A stretch of 64,000 bases of DNA from CBDFNN01 sp965250215 (GTDB lineage Bacteria; Bacteroidota; Rhodothermia; Rhodothermales; DATKEJ01): NCBI GenBank assembly GCA_965250215.1, contig CBDFNN010000004.1, forward strand, positions 992,001 through 1,056,000, read 5' to 3'. The notes under the pieces are model-generated. The model was not told the DNA's origin. It worked only from the letters and a program-made list of their open reading frames with translations, and made no database searches. The position numbers and the translations under genes were made by a program. Shown piece by piece: positions 51,448 to 59,617 of this stretch. How positions within the stretch are numbered: the stretch's first letter is position 1; every line of letters begins with the position of its first letter.

Positions 51448-51903
51448 GTGAGATTCATCATTGTTTTTGCGGCTTTACTTACCTTCTCTGGACAATCATT
51501 CGGCCAAACCTACAGCGGTCCCGACAAAGAAATCCAACACATTCTTCGGAATGCCGTGGCCTTCTCGTCCTACGTTGTTGAGGCAGACTATGATAAGATT
51601 GTCGCTTCCTACACGAACGATGGGAAGATATTTCCTAACCGTTCTGACATTATGGAGGGGCCCGAAGCCATTCGGAGTTACTGGATATTACCAGAAGGCG
51701 TTAGCACAAAGCACCATAAGTTGACCCCAGTCGAGATCAAGGTGATTGGGGACGAAGCTTATGACTATGGCCGCTATGAGGGAACAACCCTTCGAGCGGA
51801 TGGAACCGAAAGCTCTTGGCGGGGCAAGTACGTCGTTGTCTGGAAAAAAATAGATGGAGACTGGAAGATGTACCTCGACATCTGGAATTCCATCGACAGT
51901 TAG
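51448..51903 (+). CDS. Secreted DUF4440/SnoaL-like protein
   Basis: 151 residues from a GTG start. Signal peptide (IVFAALLTFSGQSFGQ) followed by a cone-shaped NTF2/SnoaL-like domain: EADYDKIVASYTNDGKIFPNRSDIMEGPEAIRSYW, GDEAYDYGRYEGT, GKYVVVWKKIDGDWKMYLDIWNS. These end motifs are typical of DUF4440 proteins. Predicted periplasmic or secreted. Function unknown; some relatives are ketosteroid-isomerase-like. Confidence 0.78.
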   Translation: MRFIIVFAALLTFSGQSFGQTYSGPDKEIQHILRNAVAFSSYVVEADYDKIVASYTNDGKIFPNRSDIMEGPEAIRSYWILPEGVSTKHHKLTPVEIKVIGDEAYDYGRYEGTTLRADGTESSWRGKYVVVWKKIDGDWKMYLDIWNSIDS

Positions 51904-51984
51904 AGTGCCTTTTTTGAGTCTGGTCGAAATCGCAAATGTTCGCCTAAATAGAAAAGGAGCCACTTCCTCGAAGGCAACAGGCAC

Positions 51985-52680
51985 TTAGACCATGAGCCGC
52001 AGAGCTTCTTTCTTAGATAAGGGGGAAAGCTTGTCTTCGTGTTCGGCTACAAATTCCTGCACCCATTCTGGATAGCGTCTGGAATTTTGTCTCAAGACCC
52101 AGCCTATTGCTTTACGCATAAACCACTCTTCTTCGTGGGCAAGTTTCAGTATCGTTGCTTCAAGCGCAACGAGATCTGTTTCCTTGGCGTCTTTTTTGTG
52201 GTTTAGGTGAGCAATGATAGATGCCCTCCTTACCCAGAAAGACTCGTGATCCGACCAGCTAAAAACCTCTGGAGTTAGCTTGGGATTATTGTAGAGAATG
52301 GGACCTATGTGACGGACAGCAACCCAATCCAAAGTGTCCCACCAAGAAGCGCTATGGACCAAATCCACATAAAGGTCCCAGTGTTTTAGATTCAGAAATT
52401 CCTTCTGAAATCCGTCGATAACCTCGAGGGCCATATACATATCTTCTCTATGCTCGCCAGCCCAAAGATGACGGACTATCGAGTCAAATTCCTCGTCCGA
52501 GATCCCTTTGAAGCGCTGTTTTACAGATTTGAAAATTTTGGTCCGAATTGGCCGTTTGATTCCGTAAAAAGGCTGATTCGTTTTCATATACCCTTGCATG
52601 ATGATTGCATCATTGGGATTGGATGCAGACTCCAAGCCATCTAGAAGCTCAAGACACATTGGATGTACTTTTTTTGTCAT
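51985..52680 (-). CDS. AlkD-like DNA alkylation repair protein
   Basis: 231 residues. AlkD proteins are HEAT-like-repeat DNA glycosylases that remove cationic alkylated bases such as 3-methyladenine. Seen: GYMKTNQPFYGIKRPIRTKIFK near the start, SASWWDTLDWVAVRHIG (the family SWWD motif), and FWVRRASIIAHLNHK, EEWFMRKAIGWVLRQ. No HhH motif is expected. Its ATG overlaps the stop of an upstream minus-strand frame (ATGA). Confidence 0.85.
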   Translation of the reverse strand: MTKKVHPMCLELLDGLESASNPNDAIIMQGYMKTNQPFYGIKRPIRTKIFKSVKQRFKGISDEEFDSIVRHLWAGEHREDMYMALEVIDGFQKEFLNLKHWDLYVDLVHSASWWDTLDWVAVRHIGPILYNNPKLTPEVFSWSDHESFWVRRASIIAHLNHKKDAKETDLVALEATILKLAHEEEWFMRKAIGWVLRQNSRRYPEWVQEFVAEHEDKLSPLSKKEALRLMV

Positions 52681-52862
52681 TTCTTTGTAGGCAGAATTTT
52701 GATTATTAAGATTTCAATGAACTCCAGTACTCCTATGATAGGTCTGTACATATATTTAGGCCACTCAAATCGATGGCCGATCGCAATTATTCCTAGTCGA
52801 CCTTGCTCATTAAGCTTCTGGATTATTACATTCCCGAAGAAGCAGGTCAGATCCGAGTAAAA
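52677..52862 (-). other. Short open frame overlapping the alkD-like gene (possible remnant)
   Basis: A 61-codon minus-strand frame ends in a TGA that overlaps the AlkD-like ATG by 4 bp and is open up to a TGA near 52863. It reads ...FFGNVIIQKLNEQGRLGIIAIG and GVLEFIEILIIKILPTKK, plausible protein, but lacks a good start codon (only CTG near its 5' end or an internal ATG). I do not recognise it; it may be the 3' end of a truncated gene. Confidence 0.25.
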
Positions 52863-52878
52863 TCAAATCAGGACGGAT

Positions 52879-53169
52879 ATGGATAAAGTAGTTTGTGAGA
52901 ACCCAGATCGAGGAAAAAGCTCGACAAGAATAGACGCGTGGAAGTATCAACTGGTACACAAGGCAATCCGTAAGGCATTACCTAACAAGGGAGATGGTCT
53001 TCCATTCAAGGACTTACCAGGGAAAGTAAGCGGGATGTTGACAGCAGAGCAACGGCGAAAAATAGGATCCGTAACATGGTACACAACCACGGTCAAATTA
53101 GACATGGAAGCAAAAGGTCTGATAGAGCGAGTGCCGAAGGCAAAACCACAGCGACTTAGAAGGCGATAA
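52879..53169 (+). CDS. DUF6958-like protein
   Basis: 96 residues. Pattern ENPDRGKSSTRIDAWKYQLVHKAI, WYTTTVKLDMEAKGLIERV, KPQRLRRR fits my memory of the DUF6958 family (short cytoplasmic proteins of unknown function ending in a basic tail). No signal peptide or TM. Divergent from the AlkD-like gene. Confidence 0.5.
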   Translation: MDKVVCENPDRGKSSTRIDAWKYQLVHKAIRKALPNKGDGLPFKDLPGKVSGMLTAEQRRKIGSVTWYTTTVKLDMEAKGLIERVPKAKPQRLRRR

Positions 53170-53170
53170 G

Positions 53171-53596
53171 CTAAAGGTCTTGCCAATTGAAGGTGACAAT
53201 GGATTGAGAATCGAACAAAAGACTTGGCGGATTCATAAGGATTCTTCCGAGACTCTTCTGCATTGGGAATACAGCTTCATGCTTGAATAGCCAACTGGAG
53301 GCTTAATTTGGCTGACTACTCAAAATAGCGGGCGTACTGAGGTTCTTTCTTCGGCATCAATTTTGGAATATGATTCCAGAATCGAACTTGTTTTCGACTT
53401 TACCCATTTTGGCAATAATGATCGAATGATTTCAGCTAGAAGAAACTGGAGTGTTGGCAGGAACGATCTAAAATATGTCCTGTCCATGAAAATCAAGACC
53501 CACAAAGATTTGACTGCTCATTTAGATACCGAATTAAATCGGAAGTCCAAATGGGCTAGTAAAGTGGGCTATGCCTACACAACAATTGAGATCTGA
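53171..53596 (+). pseudogene. Broken heme-binding beta-barrel (nitrobindin-like) gene
   Basis: One frame reads ...LRIEQKTWRIHKDSSETLLHWEYSFMLE, then TAG at 53288-53290, then PTGGLIWLTTQNSGRTEVLSSASILEYD...NDLKYVLSMKIKTHKDLTAHLDTELNR up to the stop at 53594-53596. Read across the stop, it resembles the C-terminal half of THAP4/nitrobindin-like beta-barrels (HPTG, YxLxM, PHLxxEL motifs). The N-terminal part, including the GxWxGxG entry, is absent because the DUF6958-like gene ends just upstream. Called a 5'-truncated pseudogene with an in-frame amber stop; the last 77 codons could be translated from a TTG at 53363. Confidence 0.5.
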
Positions 53597-54292
53597 GTGG
53601 AATTCAGTACCCCTATTTATGACCAGCTTACTTTTTTAGGAATTGGAGGCCTTGCTCTCTTCATGACCTTGATTTGCATTATTGCCTATTCGGTGCACAA
53701 GTGGCAACACTTACTCTTGATTGGTGCATGGATTGCCCTGACGGGATTCTTAGCGCAGTCAGGTATACTTTCTCGTTTTGACATAACTCCTCCGCCCTTC
53801 GTTTTAGTAATTCCAGCACTTATCATTGTAGCTTTTTCGGTCGGCTTATCTTCCTTTGCGAAGGAGATATCGATAAAAAAGTCCTTTGCCATTTTAGTTG
53901 GATTGCAGGCTTTTAGATTTCCCCTTGAATTGATTATGCATCATGCCTACGAGGTTGGAATAATGCCACAATTCCTTTCTTATTCTGGTTACAATTTCGA
54001 TGTTTTGACGGGAATTGGCGCAATGATCCTCGGCATCATGTTTTGGAGAGGATATTCTGTGTCTCACTTCGCGATCTGGATTTGGAATATTTGGGGGATC
54101 TTCTGCCTTTTGGTCATCGCTGGGATTGCGGCGGCTGGTTCGCCCATTTTCCAAGCATTTGGAAGCGAGCCAGAGCAAATCAATTCCTGGGTCGTTTTTT
54201 TTCCTTACATCTGGCTACCAAGTGTACTTGTGGTCATCGCCATCATCGGACACATTCTAGTTACCAGAAAACTTTTGTCCAAAATGAGGTGA
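53597..54292 (+). CDS. Seven-TM membrane protein of unknown function
   Basis: 231 residues from a GTG start placed directly after the pseudogene stop. About seven hydrophobic segments (LGIGGLALFMTLICIIAY, LLIGAWIALTGFL, FVLVIPALIIVAFSVGL, IGAMILGIMFW, AIWIWNIWGIFCLLVIAGI, VFFPYIWLPSVLVVIAIIG). Charged residues are few. Not recognised. Ends in a basic tail (TRKLLSKMR). Confidence 0.6.
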   Translation: MEFSTPIYDQLTFLGIGGLALFMTLICIIAYSVHKWQHLLLIGAWIALTGFLAQSGILSRFDITPPPFVLVIPALIIVAFSVGLSSFAKEISIKKSFAILVGLQAFRFPLELIMHHAYEVGIMPQFLSYSGYNFDVLTGIGAMILGIMFWRGYSVSHFAIWIWNIWGIFCLLVIAGIAAAGSPIFQAFGSEPEQINSWVVFFPYIWLPSVLVVIAIIGHILVTRKLLSKMR

Positions 54293-54359
54293 CTGAAGGA
54301 TCATCATTTTCGTGTATACTTGATAGATCTCAGCAAGAAACGAGATAGCTGAATCAAAA

Positions 54360-54388
54360 CCAGAAAGTGCTTCATCGTTTTTTTCTGG
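54360..54388 (+). other. 7-bp inverted repeat
   Basis: CCAGAAA and TTTCTGG are separated by 15 bases, in the gap between the 7-TM and lemA genes. No T-run follows on the plus strand. Possible weak terminator or regulatory hairpin. Confidence 0.3.
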
Positions 54389-54516
54389 AAGCGTTAGACT
54401 AGCTGCAGAATATTGCTTAACCTAGTTGATCTGTCATTTTGTTCATCGGTTTTACCGTTGAAACTATTGTGTAAATGTCCCTGTAAAGAAATTAGCCTCC
54501 CTAACGACGCTACACT

Positions 54517-55095
54517 ATGAGAAGTAAAGGATTTCTTGGATTGGTCTTTCTGGCCATTGTCATTTTAATGGCTGGATGCTCCGGCTGCGGATCATATAAC
54601 AGCTTGGTTTCCATGGATGAAGAAGTGAGTGAATCCTGGAGCAACGTTGAGAATGTCTATCAACGACGTGCTGACCTAATTCCGAGTCTTGTCGAAACTG
54701 TAAAAGGCGCTAGCGAATTTGAAAAGGAACAGATGGACTCCATGAAAGAACTCCAAGTCTTGCTAGATGGAGCAAAAAGTGGAGGAAGCGGTAGCGGTGA
54801 CTTCTTCAATACACAGAGCAAAATTGGGGATATCCTGAACAATGTTTTTACCTCAAACAGGGTGCAAGGAACTGAATCTGCCGCGGAATCATTCCGCGAT
54901 CTTCAAGTGCAAATCGAGGGAGCTAACAATAGGATTTCGACGGAGCGGAGAAGGTACAACGAGAAAGTGACTGACTATAATCAAAAGATTCGAAGATTTC
55001 CGACCAGCATAGTGGCGATGATTACGGGCTTTGATGAACGGGAGGTGTTTGAGGCAAGTGAAGGAGCCAAGGAGGCTCCAAAGGTAAATTTGTAA
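54517..55095 (+). CDS. lemA: LemA-family protein
   Basis: 192 residues. N-terminal lipobox-like signal ending in LMAGC (Cys21), then SMDEEVSESWSNVENVYQRRADLIPSLVETVKGASEFEKE, a LemA signature. LemA proteins are helical-bundle membrane proteins of unclear function. Here it is immediately followed by a TPM gene, a common pairing. Its stop abuts the next start codon. Confidence 0.9.
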   Translation: MRSKGFLGLVFLAIVILMAGCSGCGSYNSLVSMDEEVSESWSNVENVYQRRADLIPSLVETVKGASEFEKEQMDSMKELQVLLDGAKSGGSGSGDFFNTQSKIGDILNNVFTSNRVQGTESAAESFRDLQVQIEGANNRISTERRRYNEKVTDYNQKIRRFPTSIVAMITGFDEREVFEASEGAKEAPKVNL

Positions 55096-55947
55096 TTGAA
55101 ACGATTCTCAAAAATATCGGCGCTTTTTCTAGCGCTGACACTGTTTCAGTTTGACGGGCTTTCTGCCCAAGTTCTTGCTCCAACGGACAGCTGGGTCGTT
55201 GACCTACCTGACCTCCTGACTTCTAGCCAAGAAAGAGAACTCAGTGCTGACTTGGCGCGCTACGAAGAAGAATCATCAACTCAAATTGTTGTCGTGATTC
55301 TCAAAACGCTCAATGGAGCTGATGAAGGCGAATATGCAACAGAATTGGGCCAGAAGTGGGGAGTCGGACAAGACGGTCAAGACAATGGAATCGTTGTTCT
55401 CGTCTCAGCGAATGACCGCAAGATGTTCATCGCGACAGGTTACGGAGTTGAAGCATCTGTAACTGATGCTCAGGCAGGGAGAATTATTAGAGATACGATG
55501 GCTCCGAGATTTAGGAATGGTCAATTTTATGAGGGAATACGTGACGCAACGGGGCAACTTGTTGCTGCTACCAGAGGTGAGTTTCAGGGCAGTGGTCAAA
55601 CCAATGGTGACTACGATTCGGGAGGAGGGAGTCTCAGTCTCTTTCATCTCATACTCATTCTCGTTGTTCTCGTCGTGTTGGTAAATATTTTGCTGAGCAG
55701 AGGCCGCGATGACAACGATCCCTTTGACGATGACAAGAAAGACCGTCGAAGGAGGAAGAAACGAAGACGAGGTCGTTGGGGAAGCGGTGGCCCATTGATT
55801 ATTTGGGGCGGTGGTGGTTCAAGTTGGGGAAGTAGTGGAAGTGGTGGAGGATTCTCTTCCGGAGGAGGTGGGTTTTCTGGTGGTTTTGGAGGGTTTTCCG
55901 GTGGTGGTGGAGGCTTTGGCGGAGGAGGAGCTGGTGGAGGTTGGTAA
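55096..55947 (+). CDS. TPM-domain (YgcG-like) protein with glycine-rich tail
   Basis: 283 residues from a TTG start directly after the lemA stop. Signal peptide (ALFLALTLFQFDGLSAQ), a TPM domain (WVVDLPDLLTSSQERELSADLARYEEESSTQIVVVIL...DNGIVVLVSANDRKMFIATGYGVE), one TM (LFHLILILVVLVVLVNILL, about 180-200), a charged K/R segment, then a G/S/F-rich cytoplasmic tail. TPM is linked to membrane repair in photosystem relatives; the bacterial role is unclear. Confidence 0.88.
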   Translation: MKRFSKISALFLALTLFQFDGLSAQVLAPTDSWVVDLPDLLTSSQERELSADLARYEEESSTQIVVVILKTLNGADEGEYATELGQKWGVGQDGQDNGIVVLVSANDRKMFIATGYGVEASVTDAQAGRIIRDTMAPRFRNGQFYEGIRDATGQLVAATRGEFQGSGQTNGDYDSGGGSLSLFHLILILVVLVVLVNILLSRGRDDNDPFDDDKKDRRRRKKRRRGRWGSGGPLIIWGGGGSSWGSSGSGGGFSSGGGGFSGGFGGFSGGGGGFGGGGAGGGW

Positions 55948-56091
55948 CGAGCTAGTCGGGCACTTTCTGTGTCTTTGCCGATTATTTTTACCGATCCATT
56001 GTTCTCTATAATTCTTACTGATCCAGAATAACTCAAGTACTGATTATCAAATCTTGAATTGAAAAGCTAGACATCAACGAAGTCGAACAAT

Positions 56092-56424
56092 TTGTCCCCA
56101 GAAGAGCGAATACAACATCTAAAGTCATTTTTGGAGATCGATCCAAATGATTCTTTTACACGCTTCGCCATTGCACAGGAGTATGGAAAGCTGGAAGATT
56201 GGGCAAGGGTATTGGATATCTACGAAAGACTGAGAGAGAGCGATCCTAATTATATTGGTGTATATTACCATCTAGGAAAACTTTACCAAATGCTTGGCCG
56301 TAGTAGCGATGCAGAACGGGTCTTTAGCGAAGGTATTGGAGAGGCAAATAAGCAAGGAGATCAGCACTCAAAATCCGAGTTACAGGGCGCCCTTATGGAA
56401 GTCCAAGGGATCGGTTGGGATTAG
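56092..56424 (+). CDS. Small TPR-like protein
   Basis: 110 residues from a TTG start. Two to three helical hairpins with TPR consensus: SFTRFAIAQEYGKLEDWARVLDIYERLRESDPNYIGVYYHLGKLYQMLGRSSDAERVFSEGI. No signal peptide. Probably a cytoplasmic protein-interaction module. Confidence 0.75.
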   Translation: MSPEERIQHLKSFLEIDPNDSFTRFAIAQEYGKLEDWARVLDIYERLRESDPNYIGVYYHLGKLYQMLGRSSDAERVFSEGIGEANKQGDQHSKSELQGALMEVQGIGWD

Positions 56425-56491
56425 GATCTAAAGGTAACTACTTGTCAAAAACCCCGTAAAGCAAGGCGATCCCACGTCGCATTCTTGAACA

Positions 56492-57253
56492 TTGACTGAC
56501 AGCACCCAAAATATCGATCCGGGCAAAAGTAAGCATTCCTACTTCGAGACGACTCGAACGAGTACTTATGGATTCCTTTTAGCTCTCCCGCTACTGCTCA
56601 CCTATGAGGTCCTTATCTGGATGTCAAACGGTGCATCGTATTCCGGTGTAAGAATCAGTGCTGAAGTCTGGATGAAGCGTCTTCTGGTTAATTTTGGTGC
56701 ATCAAGTCTCACTGTTCTGGGGCTGGCCGTTGTAGCTGTTGGATTCGCAATAATCTATTTCGAAAGAAAAAAAGAAATCCCGATTCGATCTCGATATTTC
56801 CTTTGGATGATAGGAGAAAGCATCGTCTATGCTCTATTTCTTGGTATTATCGTCGGCACTACCGTCGGCTTTATTTTCAGCGCCTTTCCTTCTCCGACTG
56901 ATTCGATGTCAATATTACAACAGGTCGCACTTTCCCTTGGAGCCGGATTGTACGAAGAACTTCTGTTTAGGGTAGTCTTGGTCTCAGGTGTTTTCTATCT
57001 GATAAACCTAATAGGTGACAATTCGACCCGGTCCTATATTATTACTGCGATTCTTGCAGCTCTAATATTTAGTGCTGTCCACTATACAGGTTCGTTGGGT
57101 GACACTTTTACATTGTCCTCTTTTACCTTCCGATTCCTATTTGGGTTGGCGCTGAATGCTTTGTATATCGTCAGAGGGTTTGGTGTCGCGGCCTGGACAC
57201 ATGCTATTTATGACTTATCAATCGTGTTTGGGGTTTGGAAAATTCTCGTATAG
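56492..57253 (+). CDS. CPBP-family intramembrane glutamic endopeptidase
   Basis: 253 residues from a TTG start. Multi-TM. The CPBP/Abi motifs are present: GAGLYEELLFRVVLV (EExxxR near 154-160), IFSAVHY, and AAWTHAIYD. Such proteases process prenylated or other membrane substrates. It overlaps trhO by 19 bp, so they are co-translated. Confidence 0.88.
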   Translation: MTDSTQNIDPGKSKHSYFETTRTSTYGFLLALPLLLTYEVLIWMSNGASYSGVRISAEVWMKRLLVNFGASSLTVLGLAVVAVGFAIIYFERKKEIPIRSRYFLWMIGESIVYALFLGIIVGTTVGFIFSAFPSPTDSMSILQQVALSLGAGLYEELLFRVVLVSGVFYLINLIGDNSTRSYIITAILAALIFSAVHYTGSLGDTFTLSSFTFRFLFGLALNALYIVRGFGVAAWTHAIYDLSIVFGVWKILV

Positions 57254-58182
57254 ACAGCGAATTGACTAAGGAGAGAATTTTAATCGCAGCGTTCTACAAG
57301 TTCTGTGATCTCAATTCGTACAAGGAACTCCAGCAGCCACTGCGGACGCGATGTTATTCGCGAAATATCAAGGGGACTATTCTCTTAGCAAACGAAGGCC
57401 TCAACGGAACGATTTCTGGAAGAAGGGAAGATGTTATGTACATCCTAGATTATTTGTCAGAGCAGGAAGAAATAGGACCAGTAACTCACAAAGAAAGCTT
57501 TCACGACTCTCATCCTTTCACAAAGCTTCGTATTAGGTTGAAGAAAGAAATCGTAACGATTCGAGCCGAAGAAGCCGATCCTAATCGGCAAGTAGGGAAT
57601 TACGTAGAACCAGAGGATTGGAACGATTTAATTTTAGATCCCGAGACTATAGTCGTAGATACTCGGAATGACTACGAAGTAGCTCTAGGCACTTTTAAAC
57701 GAGCGATTGATCCTCGCACAAAGTCTTTTGGAGAATTTCCGAAGTACGTTGATGAAAAGCTTAGCGAATTCAAAGACAAGAAAATAGCCATGTTTTGCAC
57801 TGGAGGTATTCGATGTGAAAAGGCGACGGCTTATCTCCTAGAAAACGGTTTCGACGAGGTCTATCATCTTCACGGCGGAATTCTCAATTATCTCGAAAAG
57901 GTACCTCAGGAGAAAAGTACATGGGAGGGAGATTGCTTCGTTTTCGACCAACGAGTCACGGTTGATGGAAATCTTGAGAAAGGAGAATACGAGCTTTGCT
58001 TTGCTTGTCAAGAGATAGTTTCGGCGGATGACCGAGACACCGATAAATATGAAGAGGGAGTCAGTTGCCCCAAATGTTTCGAGAACCGGGGAGAAAAAGG
58101 TCGACATAGAGCTCGAGAGCGGCAGAGACAAATAGAAATCGCAAAGTCTAGGAATCGTTCACATTTTGGTGATCAAAAATGA
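57235..58182 (+). CDS. trhO: tRNA uridine(34) hydroxylase TrhO (rhodanese-like)
   Basis: 315 residues from TTG 57235. It makes 5-hydroxyuridine at tRNA position 34. The N-terminal domain is ILIAAFYKFCDLNSYKELQQPLRTRC, GTILLANEGLNGTISG; the rhodanese domain has the active loop MFCTGGIRCEKATAYLLENGFDEVYHLHGGILNYLE (Cys about 188). A C-terminal C-rich tail (CFACQEIVSADDRDTDK...CPKCFENR) may bind zinc. Overlaps the decarboxylase by 4 bp. Confidence 0.92.
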   Translation: MENSRIDSELTKERILIAAFYKFCDLNSYKELQQPLRTRCYSRNIKGTILLANEGLNGTISGRREDVMYILDYLSEQEEIGPVTHKESFHDSHPFTKLRIRLKKEIVTIRAEEADPNRQVGNYVEPEDWNDLILDPETIVVDTRNDYEVALGTFKRAIDPRTKSFGEFPKYVDEKLSEFKDKKIAMFCTGGIRCEKATAYLLENGFDEVYHLHGGILNYLEKVPQEKSTWEGDCFVFDQRVTVDGNLEKGEYELCFACQEIVSADDRDTDKYEEGVSCPKCFENRGEKGRHRARERQRQIEIAKSRNRSHFGDQK

Positions 58183-59612
58183 GCGAATTTGCACCAAAGC
58201 ATATGTCTCCGGAAGAGTTCCGTACTGTCGGAAAAGAGATGGTAGATTGGATTGCAGACTATATGGAGCGGGTCGAGGAATATCCAGTCCTATCCTCTGT
58301 AGAGCCAGGCACTATCAGGTCGAAACTACCGACCAATGCTCCGAAGAAAGGAAGTAGTTTCAAAGAGATATTTCCGGATATCGAAGAGATCATCATACCA
58401 GGTATTACCCATTGGCAGTCTCCAAATTTCTTCGCCTATTTTCCAGCCAATAGTTCTGGACCGGGAATCTTGGGAGATATGTTGTCGTCTGGACTGGGAG
58501 TCCAAGGCATGCTTTGGTCTACAAGCCCAGCTTGCACCGAATTAGAAACGCATGTTTTGGATTGGCTCGTCGATATGCTCGGCTTGCCAAAATTTTTTCG
58601 TTCTGATGGAACAGGAGGTGGTGTAATACAAGACACGGCTTCAAGCGCTGTGCTTTGTTCAGTTCTCGCTGCGAGGGAGCGGATCACTCATTTCGACTCA
58701 AACAAAAGCGGAAATCCACCAGACCTTGTTGCTTATACATCAAAGCACGCTCACTCCTCTATGGAGAAAGCCATGAAAATAGTTGGCCTCGGAGAAGTAG
58801 CCCTGAGATTAGTTGATTCAGATGAGAACTTTGCGATGGATCCGAACGCCTTACTGGAAACGATCCAAATAGATATAGAGTCTGGCTTGAGACCTTTCTA
58901 TGTAATGGCAACCTCGGGTACGACATCATCTACTGCGCTGGATCCGATCTACAGAATCGGAGAAATATCCAATGAATTTGGTTTATGGCTCCATGTAGAT
59001 GCCGCACTTGCTGGATCTGCTGCGCTCTGTCCGGAGTTCAGATATATTCATGATGGAATCGAGAAGGCGGACAGCTATTGCTTTAACCCGCACAAATGGA
59101 TGCTCACGAATTTTGATTGCAGTGTCTTCTATGTAAAGAATCGTTGCGATCTGGTAAATACCCTTTCAATCTTACCGGAATACTTGCGAAATAAGGCAAC
59201 AGAGGAGGGTACGGTGATCGACTATCGAGATTGGCACATTCAACTTGGAAGACGATTTCGATCTCTGAAACTTTGGTTCGTAATACGCTACTACGGGGTA
59301 GAAGGCCTTCAAAGCTATATCCGACACCATGTCGACTTGACTCAAGAACTAAGTCAATGGATAAGGGAAAGCGAGGACTATGAGTTGCTTGCACCTAGCC
59401 CCCTAAACCTTATCTGCTTCGCCCATAGAGATGGAAATAAAAGGACGAATAGCGTCATGGATGCAGTCAATGCCAGTGGTCAAGCCTTTCTGACGCATAC
59501 ACGACTTGGGACTCGCTTGGCCATGAGAATCTGCGTTGGGTCGGCCCAAACCCGGGCTGAGCACGTGAAAGCTCTCTGGGATTTGTTAGAGGTGCTAGGC
59601 CGCGGTACATGA
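58179..59612 (+). CDS. PLP-dependent aromatic/amino-acid decarboxylase
   Basis: 477 residues. Group II decarboxylase: FPDIEEIIIPGITHWQSPNFFAYFPANSSGPGILGDMLSSGLGVQGMLWSTSPACTELE, GGGVIQDTASSAVLCSVLAARE, SKHAHSSMEKAMKIVG, LWLHVDAALAGSAALCPEFR, and the PLP lysine in NPHKWMLTNFDCS (about residue 306). The closest named relatives are aromatic-L-amino-acid decarboxylases; a tyrosine, tryptophan or DOPA substrate is possible but unproven. Third gene of the CPBP-trhO-decarboxylase group. Confidence 0.88.
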   Translation: MSEFAPKHMSPEEFRTVGKEMVDWIADYMERVEEYPVLSSVEPGTIRSKLPTNAPKKGSSFKEIFPDIEEIIIPGITHWQSPNFFAYFPANSSGPGILGDMLSSGLGVQGMLWSTSPACTELETHVLDWLVDMLGLPKFFRSDGTGGGVIQDTASSAVLCSVLAARERITHFDSNKSGNPPDLVAYTSKHAHSSMEKAMKIVGLGEVALRLVDSDENFAMDPNALLETIQIDIESGLRPFYVMATSGTTSSTALDPIYRIGEISNEFGLWLHVDAALAGSAALCPEFRYIHDGIEKADSYCFNPHKWMLTNFDCSVFYVKNRCDLVNTLSILPEYLRNKATEEGTVIDYRDWHIQLGRRFRSLKLWFVIRYYGVEGLQSYIRHHVDLTQELSQWIRESEDYELLAPSPLNLICFAHRDGNKRTNSVMDAVNASGQAFLTHTRLGTRLAMRICVGSAQTRAEHVKALWDLLEVLGRGT

Positions 59613-59617
59613 GGAGC

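Noticed and set aside
52663..52860. 65-codon plus-strand frame between alkD and the DUF6958-like gene
   Set aside because: It starts inside the AlkD-like gene on the opposite strand and looks less protein-like than the minus-strand frame in the same place.
55644..56036. 130-codon proline-rich minus-strand frame
   Set aside because: It is the complement of the glycine-rich TPM tail.
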